Assembly (NCBI GenBank): GCA_950295325.1
Contig: OX485806.1
Coordinates: 43,216,001 to 43,280,000 of the forward strand
Length of the DNA: 64,000 nt
From: Polytrichum commune
Taxonomy: Eukaryota; Streptophyta; Polytrichopsida; Polytrichales; Polytrichaceae
Direction: 5' to 3'
The stretch's first letter is position 1. Every line of letters begins with the position of its first letter. The notes under the pieces were generated by a model. It was not told the origin of the DNA. It saw only the letters and a list, made by a program, of their open reading frames with translations, and did not search any database. The position numbers and the translations under genes were made by a program. Below, in pieces: positions 34,024 through 47,444 of this stretch.

Positions 34024-37000
34024 ATGTGTCTCAGATGTGTTGTAACAAAAAGAAATGAAGAAATGTTAGGGTGAGTTTCCATGTAGGATGCTCGCCCACG
34101 AGATTCTATCGGGAATAAAGACAAACCTGCCCAAATATATGTAGAGGGAATATGGTGGGGTAGCATTCATATGTGCCAACTAGTTACTCCCATCTTCTCA
34201 AATCCGGACCCATCTACGAACTTCCTCCTCCCAATTACCAAGGTCATAGTTCTAGACCTACATCAGTTCTTTTGAGTCTTGAGCTTGACCTTAATCCTTT
34301 GATGACAGGTATGTGTAGATTAAATCTTCTTTAGTGGACACATGGAAGTGTAGCGAACCGTGTCCACAACCCTTCATGTTCTAGCGGACTGCCATAATGT
34401 GGTTTGGATGATTGCTTATGCTTAACTACATGCAAACACCTCCAACCCACTATTATCTAAAAACTAGTGGGTGAGTGACCTACATGGAAACTCACCTTTA
34501 TCCCGGGATGTTGGACCCCTTGGTCATCGCTTAGCAAAATGGAGTCACCATAATCACATATCATAAGGTCAATGGGAGGAATTGCTCAAGACGGTGAGGG
34601 TTGTCCGGAGAAATCGGCAGAGGTCCTAAGAAGAAAAATCATTGACCTTTACTTGAGACGATGTGATTTTATTCTCATGGATCCTCATAGTTGAAATCAT
34701 GGGCTTCTGGATACGAGTTCTTAAGCTACACCATGGTAATCAACCGTGATCAGAGCAGTGTAAAAACCTCCTCCTCAAATGATTCATGAGAAAGAAATGC
34801 CATGGAATGTGCATTTCCTCAAGTGGCACAAATGCGTTTTGACTGCGTTAATGGCAGCTTATTGAGCACAATAATGTCACAAATACGACACTTTCTCTCA
34901 GTGGAAGCTTAGAACGTCACAAAGTTGACAAACGAAGATGACATTAAATCCACTGGATTTCAGTAATTTGGGGTGTTGTGTGAGATAAATTGAGGAGTAA
35001 AAATAGAAGAAGCATTGATTTGGGCTCTCTTGAATAAAGCGGTTGCGGTTGAATTCTGGAGGACACGTTAAATTGTCAATTTTAATGATAAATGCCACAT
35101 ATGTGCTCTTGACATATATTGAGATTGTGGCACATCTAGTCATATATAGGAAAGGCTCTTCAAGACCGTTGGACTAGCACCATGAGATTTTTGGGAAGAA
35201 AATCCCCGCCTCATGTAGCAAATCCTCTTAAATTTGGCAGCACGCCACTTGCACATTGTGGACCATTTTAATTGAAAGAAATGACCTCACCTTGAATAAT
35301 ATTAGGTGGGATGCTAGAAAGGTTATGGAAAGTATAGAAAGGTTATTTTATGAGATCTACTTGACTATACTATAGTTGCTTTCAAAAAGCCTCTCAAAGG
35401 CTCGAAGAGGAATTCCGTAGCTATCTACGATGATGTTGTCACCAAATTTGACACTTGGGGGGCATCAACAACCTCTTCTATCATATGTCGAATACTAGGA
35501 TTATGTAAGATAGTCGTGCACCTAATGTTGGCTTAGTTGGCCATTCTTAGGTTGTTCACAGTCCTTGACAACTTTGTGATTCACCAGTTATTGCCAAGCT
35601 AATTACCCCGGCTCTCTTATTTTGGGCTCTGGTGGACTTTTATGTTTTTGGCAATATAATTATTGAACATATTATGTTTTTCTGTAATAAATAAATAAAT
35701 CACATGGCTAATGTATAACTGCATTTAAGTTTATTTGGACAAACCCCTTTGTCCAAAATTCATAAGGGATGTACAATTCTAGGGACAAAAACACATAATG
35801 ACAACAACAACCACAACTTGAATGTTTGTATTCCATGTTCACCAACCACCATAGTTGTGTAGTTTTGCAATTTAATATACATCATGTTGGCAGTTAGAAT
35901 TGTTCGGAATTCATGCATCCATATATACTTCAATCCTAGTTTGTGTGTGCTGAAAGGTTTATTATCTTTACCATCATATACCATGGTCATTACATTGCAT
36001 ATCTAGAGGTTAAAACTTCTAGAACCTTTTCCAACTCCCAATCGATTTTCCATTGTTATGTATACATGAAATATCAAAAGAAAATGTCATTATTAGCTTC
36101 TCTCTAGCTAGCTTTGTGTTTGTGTTTGTTAGGCAAATTGAAAACACATTAGTCAAATTCGTCGAACTTGTCTTTATACCCTTTCATTGACGAAGTTTTA
36201 TGTCTCAAGTGTTTCAATCAATCATCATATTGTAAATTGCTACAATATCAACTCTTTGAATTTAGACTAAAATATTACATGACCTTTGTTTGATGTACCT
36301 CTATCAACCTCAACTTGAGTCCACCAAAGATGGGCTCATTCTCTCAACAAAAAAGATATTATTTCTTTCTTTCTTTCTTTTGATTTGGTCAATGGAGGTA
36401 TTGCAAGCATGTGTACTACATCTTTCGCTATTTCTGCAAGATGGATTACAAAGTGGACACTTTCATGCACGCACCCAGCTTTAGCTACAATGAGGTTATG
36501 CATATTTTAGAACTTGCTAAAGTTGCTGAACCACTTGTGTAGTTCCTTGACTTCCTTCATGCTTCAAGGTGCTTGGTAGTGATCTTTTTAGTTTGTGAAT
36601 CCCATCTTCAAATAGCGGAATTGATTTGAATTGCCTTTGATTTGTATTTGAATCTGCACATTATTAAAAGATCATTTTTATGAAACCATGAATTTTCCAA
36701 TCTTGGATACAAAAGGATTGCCATGAAAATGACTATTTTTCTCTATTTTTTATTCTCAATTGTGACTATAGAATATTCTTGTCTCGGATCCGAAAGGACA
36801 TGGACAAAAAAAATTCATTTTTTTTTATTTGTTTTCTTTTTTTTGAGTTTTCGTGGATAATACTTAAAATTTTAATTTACATTCTTATTCCCTTATTTTA
36901 TGTTCCCTATTATTTTGGAAGTTTTTTTTCTAAATTTTTTTTTTTCGTTTTCTTCCGTTTCTTTTTATGGATGGTTTTTTCAAAAGTTTATAATTTCTTC

Positions 37001-37154
37001 CACTCCACGGTTATAGGCACCATCCACAGTTAAACGTACCATCTACTTCTAGTCATATTTGTAAAGAAACTATACGAAGAGTCCTACTCGGTGTAAGAAT
37101 TAAGTCAAATATTCTGATTTTTTTTTAAAAAAATCAAAATTTGTTTTCAAAAAT
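34024..37154. other. right part of the 13.8-kb element, no genes recognised
   Basis: AT-rich with no supported coding region. It includes a (TTTC)n run near 36360 and a partial palindrome TTGTCTCGGATCCGA near 36779. About 150 bp before the right TIR there is similarity to the left subterminal region (CCTATRACCGTGGAG-like words at 23540 and, inverted, at about 37010). Confidence 0.5.
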
Positions 37155-37215
37155 TTCAAATTTTCTGCTCACCGCTCGCCGCTCACTGCTCACCGCTCAC
37201 AAGATAGCGTCGCTG
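37155..37215 (-). repeat. right terminal inverted repeat
   Basis: Read inward on the minus strand it is CAGCGACGCTATCTT, five 7-mers (GTGAGCG, GTGAGCA, GTGAGCG, GCGAGCG, GTGAGCA), then GAAAATTTGAA. It is collinear with the left TIR with seven mismatches. Confidence 0.85.
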
Positions 37216-38446
37216 CACTGTGCCCTAGCAATTCCAGGGGTTCTGGAAATGAAGCGGCGGTGGAAGGAGCGAGGCAGCGGATTCAAGGACACACACAGGG
37301 GACACGAGGATGAGCGAGGAAAGAGAGGAAAGAGAATGCGGGAAGCTGCAAGGGAAGAAAGGGTGAATAGATGCTGCTGGACTGAGATGGATGCGGCTGG
37401 GAAGAAAAGATGAAGATTCAGGGGACGCTTGAGGTAGAGGCCACTGGCCGTGGCCACAATCTGGTAGAATCAGGCCCAATCGGGCCACAGAACGTCTGGT
37501 CACCAGGGAATGCGAGAGCAACCGAGCAATCTAACAAGGGGGGCTAATTGAGAAGAGTGTGAATGCCGCAACCATTTTCTGATTGAGAGCTACCAGGAAT
37601 GCGCTCTCACCGATTTGGATTGCATAATTCTAAGTCAGGGGGCTTGGAAGGGAAGTAAGGGTGATTGACAATGGGTGCAAAGCGGCAGTGGAATCTTGGG
37701 GGCCGACATTGCCTGATGACTGAATGTTAGGGGTGGAAGGATTCACTCTGATGCTAGGGCCGAACGGCGACATCAGAATTTAATCAAACTCTCAAGCCAG
37801 TTGGCGGAATGCAAAAGAAGGATGAGGCTGCAAGCCACCTCAACAGGTGCAGGCTTGTAGACAGCCGAGGAGGGGTCACAGAAGCCGTTGGGTTGGAGGA
37901 CAGCCAAAGACCGGTACTGACGGGCGTTGACGGGCGACCAACTAGAGGGAACAACGCAGAATCTTTTCGCAGGTGGCTGGACTGCCGGCAAGGTTAAGGG
38001 GTTGTAGGCAAGGACCAAGGGTTAGGGATCTTATGCTAGAAGGGTTGATTAAGGGGAGAAAGGGAAGTGCCTCAACAAGGTGACATTAAGCCTTGGTTAG
38101 TGGTTGTAAGGGGGAGATTAGGGGGAGAGAGAGGATGAGTGTTGGCCACCCGGTATTGGGGTGATTCCCGTATGAGGGGAAGTTAGATGTAGGGAGATGA
38201 TGAGTGTTTTAGTAGTTTGAACGGAATATAGTGCGGGTGGGAGATTAACTAGTGGCAGGAAGCCATAGGATGAAAGCATTGATAAATGCTTAAATCTTGA
38301 TTTATGTAATAAAGTTGGGTGTCCCATGAACAATGGTAATTCTAGGTGACAAGTGGTTGGGAAAGAAGTGGAGTGCAAAGTACATGTGAGCCCGGGGCTC
38401 TCACCCGGACTAGGACGCAACCAAGGGTGGGGGTTTAGGGCTGACA
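37216..38446 (+). mobile_element. right part of the split family-1 solo LTR
   Basis: Resumes with CACTGTGCCCTAGCAATTCC and ends GGGTTTAGGGCTGACA. The 3' end matches those at 12493 and, inverted, at 51353, including CTCACCCGGACTAGGACGCA. ORFs here are incidental. Confidence 0.8.
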
Positions 38447-38699
38447 TAGTCCTAGGCGCCATTTCCAAGTTATTGTTGTCCCATCACAACGCCCCTTGAA
38501 ATGTTGGGCATTGTCCCTAGGCAAGGCCACCTACAGGTTGCCATATCCTTTAGCTCACACTTTTGATTGGGAAGTTTTTGAGCATTCTAGAGTCAATTTC
38601 ATGGTGTGCAATTAGACTTCAACATTTTAAAAGATGCTCGAGGTTAAAATCAAAATGGTGAGGTGAGTTTCATTATTTTTTTGGAGTTATTTTGGTAGA
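38447..38699. other. short unassigned gap
   Basis: No gene or clear repeat boundary recognised. Confidence 0.4.
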
Positions 38700-39450
38700 G
38701 TTTGGACGCAATGTGCTTCGGTGTTAGCAACTTGGTTGTTCTCCAACTCTTTAAGGCTGGATTTGAGGGTTTATTGTGGTAGGAATTGGGAGAAAAAAAG
38801 AATTATTTAAGATTAATGGTGAGATTCTCGTAATATTTGCAATGCAATTTGTGTTGGTCCTCTATGGACTTTTAAATTTATTGGAATAGATTTTGACCTA
38901 CTAAGGGACACATGAGGTTGAAGTCGGGTTTTGTCAACCGCCACTTTTCTTAAATGATTTAGGACTATGTTTGGAAAAAAATGGACAAAATTTGTTTTAG
39001 TTTTGCACCTCGGCACACTTCAAAACTCTTTGTGGTTGGACCTCGTTGTGTTGAGGAATTCACAAGGTAGGAATTGGGAGAAAAAAAAATTTCGTGTTTC
39101 ATGAGTTGGTGACCTACTTCATGGTAATGTTTGCACGAAATCTATGTTTGATATGGCCTTGGTTCCCTGTGTAGATGTTGGAGTTAGATGACGACCTATT
39201 GAGGGACGCGTGAGGTTGAAATAAAAAATTGTGAGATGCATCATAGTACTACAATTGACATTTGTTTTGTGGCTACTTTTGGCAAATTTTAAATTCAATA
39301 TGCTTTAATTATGTACCTTGGACCTCTGTGCATCTTTTTGTGGTTAGATTTTGTGGTATTGATAGCTTTCCAAGACATGAAACAAGAGAAATATGATATG
39401 AACACTATATTTGATAATCATAGTTTTTTGATGATTTGAGACTATTCAAG
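38700..39450. repeat. diverged ~290-bp tandem units
   Basis: The stretch GGTAGGAATTGGGAGAAAA occurs at about 38779 and 39066. Each is followed about 110 bp later by GACCTAYTRAGGGACRCRTG and a GAGGTTGAA word. A third weaker unit begins near 39320. No coding sequence seen here or on to 40000. Confidence 0.6.
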
Positions 39451-40029
39451 GATGTGGTTTACAAATTTGGACCAATGATAACAACATTAAATTTCCATAT
39501 GTATAATATTGGATACAATTATCAACACAAATGCATCAAAATGAACAAAAAATGAACCATACATGAAAATATTTGCATATAAAATGAGAAATCGTTGCCA
39601 ATGGAAGGAAAGATGTGGAGAATGATTGGAAATTGAATCTATTCAATGCATTTGATATGCAAATAAAATGGAAATACCATTAATGTCTTAAAGACCTTCA
39701 AATGGAATCGATAACCAAACACTATGTTTTACACCTACACGCATTTAGGAAGTCTATAGATGTTTATAGCCCCACTAGTACGTCCCATTTTCTTGTGCAT
39801 GTGTCTTTGTTTCTTGCGGGGCTTCTCTTTTTAATGCTCCAATGACATCCATGGCTATGAAAATCTCAGGCTTGTGGCTCTAGCCATGTTTGTTGATTGG
39901 CACAAAATGTGTCATTCTTCCATATATCTCGACGCACTCCCAAATTATATGACATTGTATTGTAAGTGAAATACGAGGGTGTCTCCGGGGGGCCAAACAA
40001 CGATTGGACTCAAAAGATGTAGCCTTAAT

Positions 40030-40290
40030 TTATTTGTTTATAACTTTCTTCTTATGTAGTGTTGTATCTTCTTCATTTGTCGCAGTTGTCTCTTTAAGCT
40101 CAAGTGTTATTTCTATGTCTAGATATTGTTCACTTCTCCTCGTATGTCATAGTGTTGTATTTTTTTCATGTGTTGTAGTTGTCTCTTTAAGCTCGAGGAT
40201 TACTTCTAAGTCTAGATCTTGTTCATTTCTCCTCGTATGTCGTAGTGTTGTATCTTCTTCATGTGTCGCAATTATGTATTTTTCTTCTTA
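40030..40290. repeat. 93-bp tandem repeat, nearly three copies
   Basis: GTGTTGTAT recurs at 40059, 40152 and 40245 with conserved text between (TTGTCTCTTTAAGCTC, CACTTCTCCTCGTATGTC). The period is a multiple of three, so it gives an open frame, but the protein is repetitive and unlikely to be real. Confidence 0.85.
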
Positions 40291-42405
40291 AGTATCTTAG
40301 TACCTCTCTCTTACAAGTTGATCAAGGGTTCATGTAACTGAATATTTATTTTATAAGTTATCAAGTCACATGTTTACTCTTTTGCCAAGTAGCTAAATGA
40401 CCAAGTATCAAGTTCATTCTTCTTTCATTTTGGTAAGTAGCCAAGTAACAATTTTTTTAAAGTCTCTCAAATCGCACTTAACTTCCTTCAAGTAGCCAAA
40501 TAACTCTTTTCCATTGGCCAATATCTCTCTTAAGTAATCTTCTTAGGGTATCCAAGTAAATGTCTTCAATCTAACCAAACAGCCTTCTACAAGTGTCCAA
40601 ATAATCAAGTCACATTTTACAAATGTAAAAAGTAACCGTCTTCAATGTAGCCAAATAGCCAACTTCCATTTAGCCAAGTAGCCATCTTCCATGTAGCCAA
40701 GTAACCTTTTACAAGTGGCCAAGTAATAGTCTTCAATGTAGCCAAGTAATCTTTTTGGATTATTTCCAATAATCTTGTTTCTATCTATTTTTAATTATTA
40801 TTCTCTACGGCAATCTACCACATATAATGGAATATAATACATTATGTCTATTTATAGTCTATTTATAGTATATCTCAGTCTTGGATATACTTAGGTACAA
40901 TTTATTTTTAACAACTCCCATTTATATCAGCCCCAATTATAATTAAATACAATTTATTTTTAGCACTCTCACAATAGTTGTAGTGCAGTCTTTAGTATGA
41001 TTGTATTGCAGTCTATTTTTAGTGCAACCTCTTAATGATATTAAAGCATCAACTATAACATCCACAACCTATATTTGAGCATAAATATTATAATAATAGA
41101 TTTTGGCAAAAATTTACGTGTCAATTTATCATATTGTAAATCATATCATAACACTTCTTATGATTGCATTACTTGTCACATTTAAATTTCCTTAGGCAAT
41201 CAATCATATTTGTAAAGTATAGAAGATATAAGTATAAAAAAATATTATGATAAAAATGATAATAGAGAGAAGTAGTTATATGATGAACATATTTTGACTT
41301 ATGTTAAGACTTTAATAACTTTTTTAGACTCATGACATCCATTCATTTAAAAAAATGTACAACTCAATTGTCAAAGTTCTTGCATGCAAACCATATGTTC
41401 CGATGTTTTTAATTCCTCCTTCCCTCATAGATCTTATCAATAATCCCAAGTATCCAATTCCACTCATAAACTTTGTAATATGATTACTCTCACCTCATGT
41501 GAGTTTCTATATTTTCTCACTTACACAAATGCCTTTCATTACTATAATTCCGTCATCATATGTTGGAGTCCATAAGCCACTCCTTACATAATTGCTTCTC
41601 AATTTCTATGTCAAGTTTTTTAAATCAATTTGCTACATAAACTACCTCTTTTGAACTTATGTATCTATTTCACCTCATGTGAGTTGCTATAGAACATCTC
41701 AAGTTGCATTCACAATCTCTCAACTTAACTATGTCTAAGCTAAAATTTTACTTCGCCTCTCCTTTGAATAACTATGAAGAAGGTTGAGCATGAAGCTTGT
41801 ATATTCCAAAATGATAAAGATACAAAGGACCTAGTTCTTGTGTAGCGTATCAACGTGAATAAGGTAAGGTATTCTAATTCTCTTAACTCTATATATAGTG
41901 GAAAGAAACGCCTAACATGTGACTCTCTCCTATATCATTATATATCCTATTTCCCTAAGAAGTTGAAGATAGCTCGTCTGGATATCTTTAAAATGAGCAC
42001 ATATAATTCACATCTTCTATTACAATCAAAATGTGGTAGATTGCATTTTAGAATCTACATATATATTATCTAGGTATGAGAGTTTTCCTAAGGCTAACCA
42101 AGAAGTCATTCTTGGACCCTGCTTACTTCCACCTCCGATTGCCTTGCTTATGTGGCCTAGCTCAGTATTAATCATCCTGGGGCTCCCAAATTTCAAGTGG
42201 CTTGCTACGTGGCTTACTAATCTATCAATAATCTCACTAATGTTTACTTGCCTCCTACATAGTTTATTAGTCTAAATTGGCTTAATAAAGGTGTGTTTAA
42301 ATTTTATGTGGTTACTAAATTATCTTTACTAATTTGGTAACCGGCCCATAGGCCTCTTTAAACCTAATCACATAATCCTCCTTGAGTGGCGACTATGGTG
42401 ATTTT
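40240..42405 (+). repeat. left arm of giant inverted repeat 1
   Basis: Matches the reverse complement of 43015-45010. Inner markers are TTTGGTAACCGGCCCATAGG (left) against CGGACCGGTTACCAAATTAG (right). The outer half is a degenerate tandem of AAGTAGCCAAGTAACC-type words, mirrored by GGTTACTTGAAGAC-type words in the right arm. Confidence 0.85.
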
Positions 42406-43014
42406 GACTTAGCGTTGTTAATCGACACCGTGGTGGTAGTCCAATAACCGTATTTTTTGCCCGATACTCTTGGGGTATTCGAGTTGTTGTCTCGCCTGAT
42501 GTATGGCTAAGATGGTCTCATACCCACCACGACTAATTGATGTCTGAGCTTCCTTTTTTATTTTTGGTGGTTATGTATGTTTTTGTCGTTTGATTTGTGA
42601 CCTTCAACCGTCAGCTTTAGACCTTGTTGAAAATTCATTGAAAATGTGTAATTTCTCTCAGGCGGTAATCTAGCACACATGTTCCTAAGGCAATATGATG
42701 TCGTGTCCTACAAAATTGATCAACTTAAAGGAACATGCACAAAAAAACTCTTACAGGTTTTGGTTGGCGATGAAGAGACTGCGCCAAAAACAACAACATA
42801 GGTGGTTAGAATTGCTAAGAACGCGCATCCATCAATCTATGTGGAATTTTCAAAGATGAATTAGCTCGTCATGGGGGGGGGGCATTATCATCGGACCGAA
42901 CAACCGTTCCTTTCTCAACAATTAATGAACGCTCATTCGTAAGGTCCACTGTTGCTAACGCCTTTGTCTCCATGAGATTGTATGTTGTTCACCACAATCT
43001 CAACGACGAAAGGG
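42406..43014. other. spacer of giant inverted repeat 1
   Basis: About 610 bp without a convincing ORF. Includes a G9 run near 42878. Confidence 0.6.
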
Positions 43015-44046
43015 GTGAATCACCAAAATTGCCACATGAGAAGGATTATGTAATGAGGTTTACGAGGGCCAACGGACCGGTTACCAAATTAGTGAAGATA
43101 GTTAAATTAGTAACTACGTAAAGTTAAATGGCCAAAATTAGTAAGCCATTTAGATTAGTAGGTTATGTAAGAGGCAAGTAAACATTAGTAGCATTATTAG
43201 AGAAATTAGTAAGTCACATAGCAAGCCACTTAGGATTAGTGGGCTTCATGGTGTAAAACACTCACTAGGCCATATAGGTGAGGAAAATGAAGGTGGAAGT
43301 AATTAAGGGCCAAGAAATGACTTCTTGGTTAGCCTTAAGAATCCTCCCTTACCTATATATTACATATGTAGATTTTAGGCTACAATCTTCCATGTAAAAT
43401 TTTGAATGTAAAAGAAGATGACGATTATATTAGCTATTTCTGAGGATGTCCGGAAGAGCTATCTTCATTTTCTTAGAAAAATTAAAGATATGATAATTAA
43501 GAGGACGGCACATGTTAGACACCTCCTCTCAATATATATGTATATAGAGTTAGGATTAGACTTAGAACACCTTACCTTTTTTACGTCGATAAGCTACACA
43601 AGAGCTAGGTCCTTTGTATCTTTACCATTTTGGAATACAAGAGCTTCAAACTCACACCTTCATCTTAGTTATTCAAGATAGAGGCAAAGTAAAATTTTAG
43701 CTTAGACATACTCAAGTTGAGCGATTGTAATTGAGACTTGAGATGATCTATAGCCACTCACATGAGGTGAGATAGTTGAATGACAAAACGATAGCAACTC
43801 ACATGAGATGAGATAGTTGTAGAAAATTCTTATAATCTCTTACATGATGTGAGATAGTTGTGAGAGATTTTATAATGACTCACATGAGGTGAACTTAGAC
43901 AATTGAGGAAGCAAAATCATGATGAAATATACGACATAAAAGAGTGAGTGAACTTGAGAAATTGAGGCATGAGTGATTAACCATTGAGAAATGAGTAGTT
44001 CAAGATGTGACGGAATTATTGTTGACACACAAGACAAATTATAAAG

Positions 44047-44080
<34 letters not shown>

Positions 44081-45010
44081 GAAGAAGGCAAAAATTGTAC
44101 GTGAAAGCAACTAAGACATATTAACAAATTAACCTTAAAATACTTCTTCACATTCTTTGATATTATAATTCCCTTTACAAAAAAAAAGATGATTGATTAA
44201 CTACATGTTTGAAGTATTTTCATTTCTAAAGCAACTCAATTATGTGTATATTATTAACTTATGATATGAATAACTTTGCTATGACTTCATTATGATATTA
44301 CTTTAACCTTGATTGGTTATATTGTGATTATGCTAAAAATAGGCTGATGCCATATATATTATAACCATGCTAAAAATAATTTGATTGGGATCAAAATAGA
44401 CTGGACCTAATTATAAAGCATTAATCGACTACTCACGGGAAGATTACTTGAAGAACTCGAAGACGGTTATGTGGCTACTTGAAGATAGTCACTTAAAAAA
44501 TAATATTCGATTACTTAAAGATTATTTTGGATACGTTGAAGATGTTACTTGATCAAGTAGAAATGATTAGTTGACACTCGAAGAAGGGTTACTTGAAGAC
44601 TTGAAGACGACTACTTGGCCAATTAAATAAAGATACTTGAGCAAATTGAAGACGGTTTACTAAATTACATTGAAAACTCGAAGACGATTACGTGGCCAAT
44701 TGAAGATAATTACTTGGCCGAATAGAGAGGATCATTTGGGCACTTAACAAAGTTATTTGGATAATTGTAGAAGATGATTTGGCTACCTTGAAAACGGAGG
44801 TTTCTTGTTACTTAGACACTTAGCTACTTGACGAAGATTATGTGAACACTTGAAGAAGATGGCTTAACCATTGAAGAATGTTACTTTGACATGAGAAGAC
44901 GGATTGAAGAAAGTTACTTAGTCACTTAAAGAAGGTACTTAGCCTACTAGAATTGAAAATCCAAAAGAAGCGAGAAGACGATTACGGCACATGAAGACCT
45001 TTACAACACG
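43015..45010 (-). repeat. right arm of giant inverted repeat 1
   Basis: Reverse-complement partner of 40240-42405, with diverged but continuous similarity. Includes a (GA)n microsatellite at 44047-44077 that has no counterpart in the left arm. Confidence 0.85.
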
Positions 45011-45055
45011 AAGAGAAGATCAATAATAAGATTAAATAGAAAGAACCACTTGAAG

Positions 45056-46531
45056 AGATTGTGGTAACTATTGTTATTCCAAACGAAGTAACAATCCACA
45101 AAATTGGCCGAATGGGTGTACAACTATAGTGCCTCCAAGCAATGACCTTCTAATTTCCATAATGTTGGAGACCAATGTAGGGTCTGATACAGAGGATTAA
45201 TGCCGAACACTATTGCATGACACGCAGGACACTATTACAAGACACACATGACACTATTGCAGGACACGCATGATACTACTGCATGACATGCAACACATGA
45301 TCACAGAGCACGAATGCAGAATATTGATATAAAAGGCTAATGCAAAACATTAGCGCAAGCCTAACACGAAATCTAATCCAGAAGAATAATACCGAACATA
45401 GTGCATGAGAGTAATGTAGAAGTTGATGCAGAAAACTAATGTAGAATCTACTGCAAGGGACTAATATAGAGGTTTGATGCAACGGACTGATGTAGAACGT
45501 GATACAAAAGTTTAATATAGGAGATTGATGCAAGAGACTAATGCAAATTTTAATACAGAACGTAATGCAGGAGACTAAGACAGAAGATTATTGCAAAGGA
45601 CTGATTTAACAATAATGTAAAGGCTAACACCTAAACTAGTGTATAGACTAAGGCAAGAACTATTGGAAGGAAAGATTAAGTAACCATTAAGTAACATCCA
45701 ATAACTTAGGATATCAAGCTAATGCGACTAGACAATAACACATCTCTTCAATAGGGTTCAAAAACCCTGTTATTCAACATTCATGGGGCTCATAAACCCC
45801 TTTGTCCATCATTCCTATTTTTATACTTCAACAACTAATTGCATCTACCTACATGGAGAAGGGCTAAGAGAAAAGTTGTGCTAACCACAAGAGTGTGTGA
45901 GAGAGAAAGAGAGAACTCTAGTTCTAACTACTAGAATTAGATAATGAGAATGAGGTCCCGCGCTCCCTTCGGGGGACTACCCCTTCCAACCACTAAGTTT
46001 TCTTAGCCGTAGATCAAGTCATACCTACATCTAACGGCTGGCCTTTACGACCACCATAACCCTAGCCGCCATTATCTAAACCCCTGGATCCAACGGTTTT
46101 AGTTTCCCAACCGGTTGATCCAACGGCCTTCATCCACTCGCCATCTCATCCGTTGACATCATCCTCCGTTCATTGCTGTCATACGTTTACACCTTCATCC
46201 GCTCGCTTTCTCAACCGTGAGCGGTTTGATTACTTCACGTGGGTAAATAATAACATGTTTCTAAAAGATAAAAAATACTTGAGAAGATTTTACGCACACC
46301 TGCGTAGTAACATCTTCTTTGTATCCGCCTATGGATTATTCATGCTTTATCACTAGCTCAATTTGGTATAGCACCAGTCAATGTAACCAACCAGATTCAA
46401 ACCCAGGTTGGTCCAGACCTAATACTAGTCTCTTACACAACTCGCATTCACAAGCAAATGTCTCAAAAACTTACATCCACCTATATATTAACTAATTCTA
46501 ACCACTAATTTTTTTTTTGTAGATTGTGGAC
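45056..46531 (+). repeat. left arm of giant inverted repeat 2
   Basis: Starts near GAAGTAACAATCCACAAAAT and GGCCGAATGGGT, mirrored by 49080-49170. The middle is a degenerate tandem of ACTAATGCAGAA-type words. The inner part (CCAGTCAATGTAACCAACC) mirrors GGTTGGTTACATTGACTGG near 47588. Confidence 0.85.
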
Positions 46532-47444
46532 CTTAACTCAACCCATAAGCAGTTTGAGTGGCTCACAGAAATATCAAGATGAGAGGTTCATTCGACGGCA
46601 CGAAGAGTTACATCATTGGATATACAAAGTAAAGGAGTTCTAAAGAACATCCGGTCATCAATGACTAAGTCGAGTTAATAAACTCAAGGATGCCTCCTTA
46701 AGAGTCGATAAGAAAATGGAAGATTAGTAGAGGCATTATTACACATGTGAAGAGGAAATCTCCTTTACATGGCAAAAAAATATTTAGCAATCACTTCATT
46801 ATTGTTAAAATACTATCAACACATGTTTCAACGGAGGGGAGTTCTGGAAGTGAAAACTAATAATTAAAAGACTAAATATAAGACTTGCAAGAGAGAGAAA
46901 TTTTTTGGAACAAAAGGTAACTTGGCTCATTGAAGACGGCTACTTGGCTACTTACCGAATGTAAAAGAAAGGACAACCGCGAGACGATAATAACACACAA
47001 TGAGGTAATTAGGTAGTTAGGTCATCATAATCCGGACGACGCTCTAAGTCACTACGACACGGTCACCCTAGAAACAAGTGAAGGTAGTTGAGCTCTATAT
47101 ATGCCTGCTGCGTTTGAGATGTATCGGTCTGTTGGATGGGCTCCATATCATTGTTGTCTCCCCTAGGTTGAGTGTCTCTACATGTATATCTTTCAAATCT
47201 ATAAAGGATTGTTAATTTTGTGTAGGGTATTTCTCGACTTCCATCCTTTGGGCCCCCGCCGTGTCATTTAGATTCCTCTATGTGTTTTTCACAACAAAAG
47301 CGGAAGTGTGTTGCACAATATTATCGCCTTGTATATCTTTCACCTTCAAAACGATGGTGAAAGATGTCGTGTCCACGTCAAAAAATAGTCTTATTTTTTA
47401 TGGGGAAGTGGGAGCCACTCAAACTACTCACAGGTTGAATTAAA
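46532..47444. other. spacer of giant inverted repeat 2
   Basis: About 0.9 kb with no recognised coding sequence. Confidence 0.6.

Larger units (their letters stand above)
23434..37215. mobile_element. 13.8-kb TIR transposon carrying a ParB-methyltransferase gene
   Basis: Bounded by 61-bp terminal inverted repeats (23434-23494 and 37155-37215, 54 of 61 identical) starting CAG, each with GCTATCTT and five copies of a GTGAGCR 7-mer. Perfect 10-bp direct repeats CACTGTGCCC lie immediately outside (23424-23433 and 37216-37225). A target duplication this long is typical of Mutator-like elements. The solo LTR at 9836 has an uninterrupted counterpart of the target around 10115-10140. Contents: ParB-methyltransferase gene, tandem palindrome array, 26S rDNA pieces, telomere-like repeat and unidentified gene fragments. 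No transposase recognised inside, so mobilisation in trans is inferred. Confidence 0.8.
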
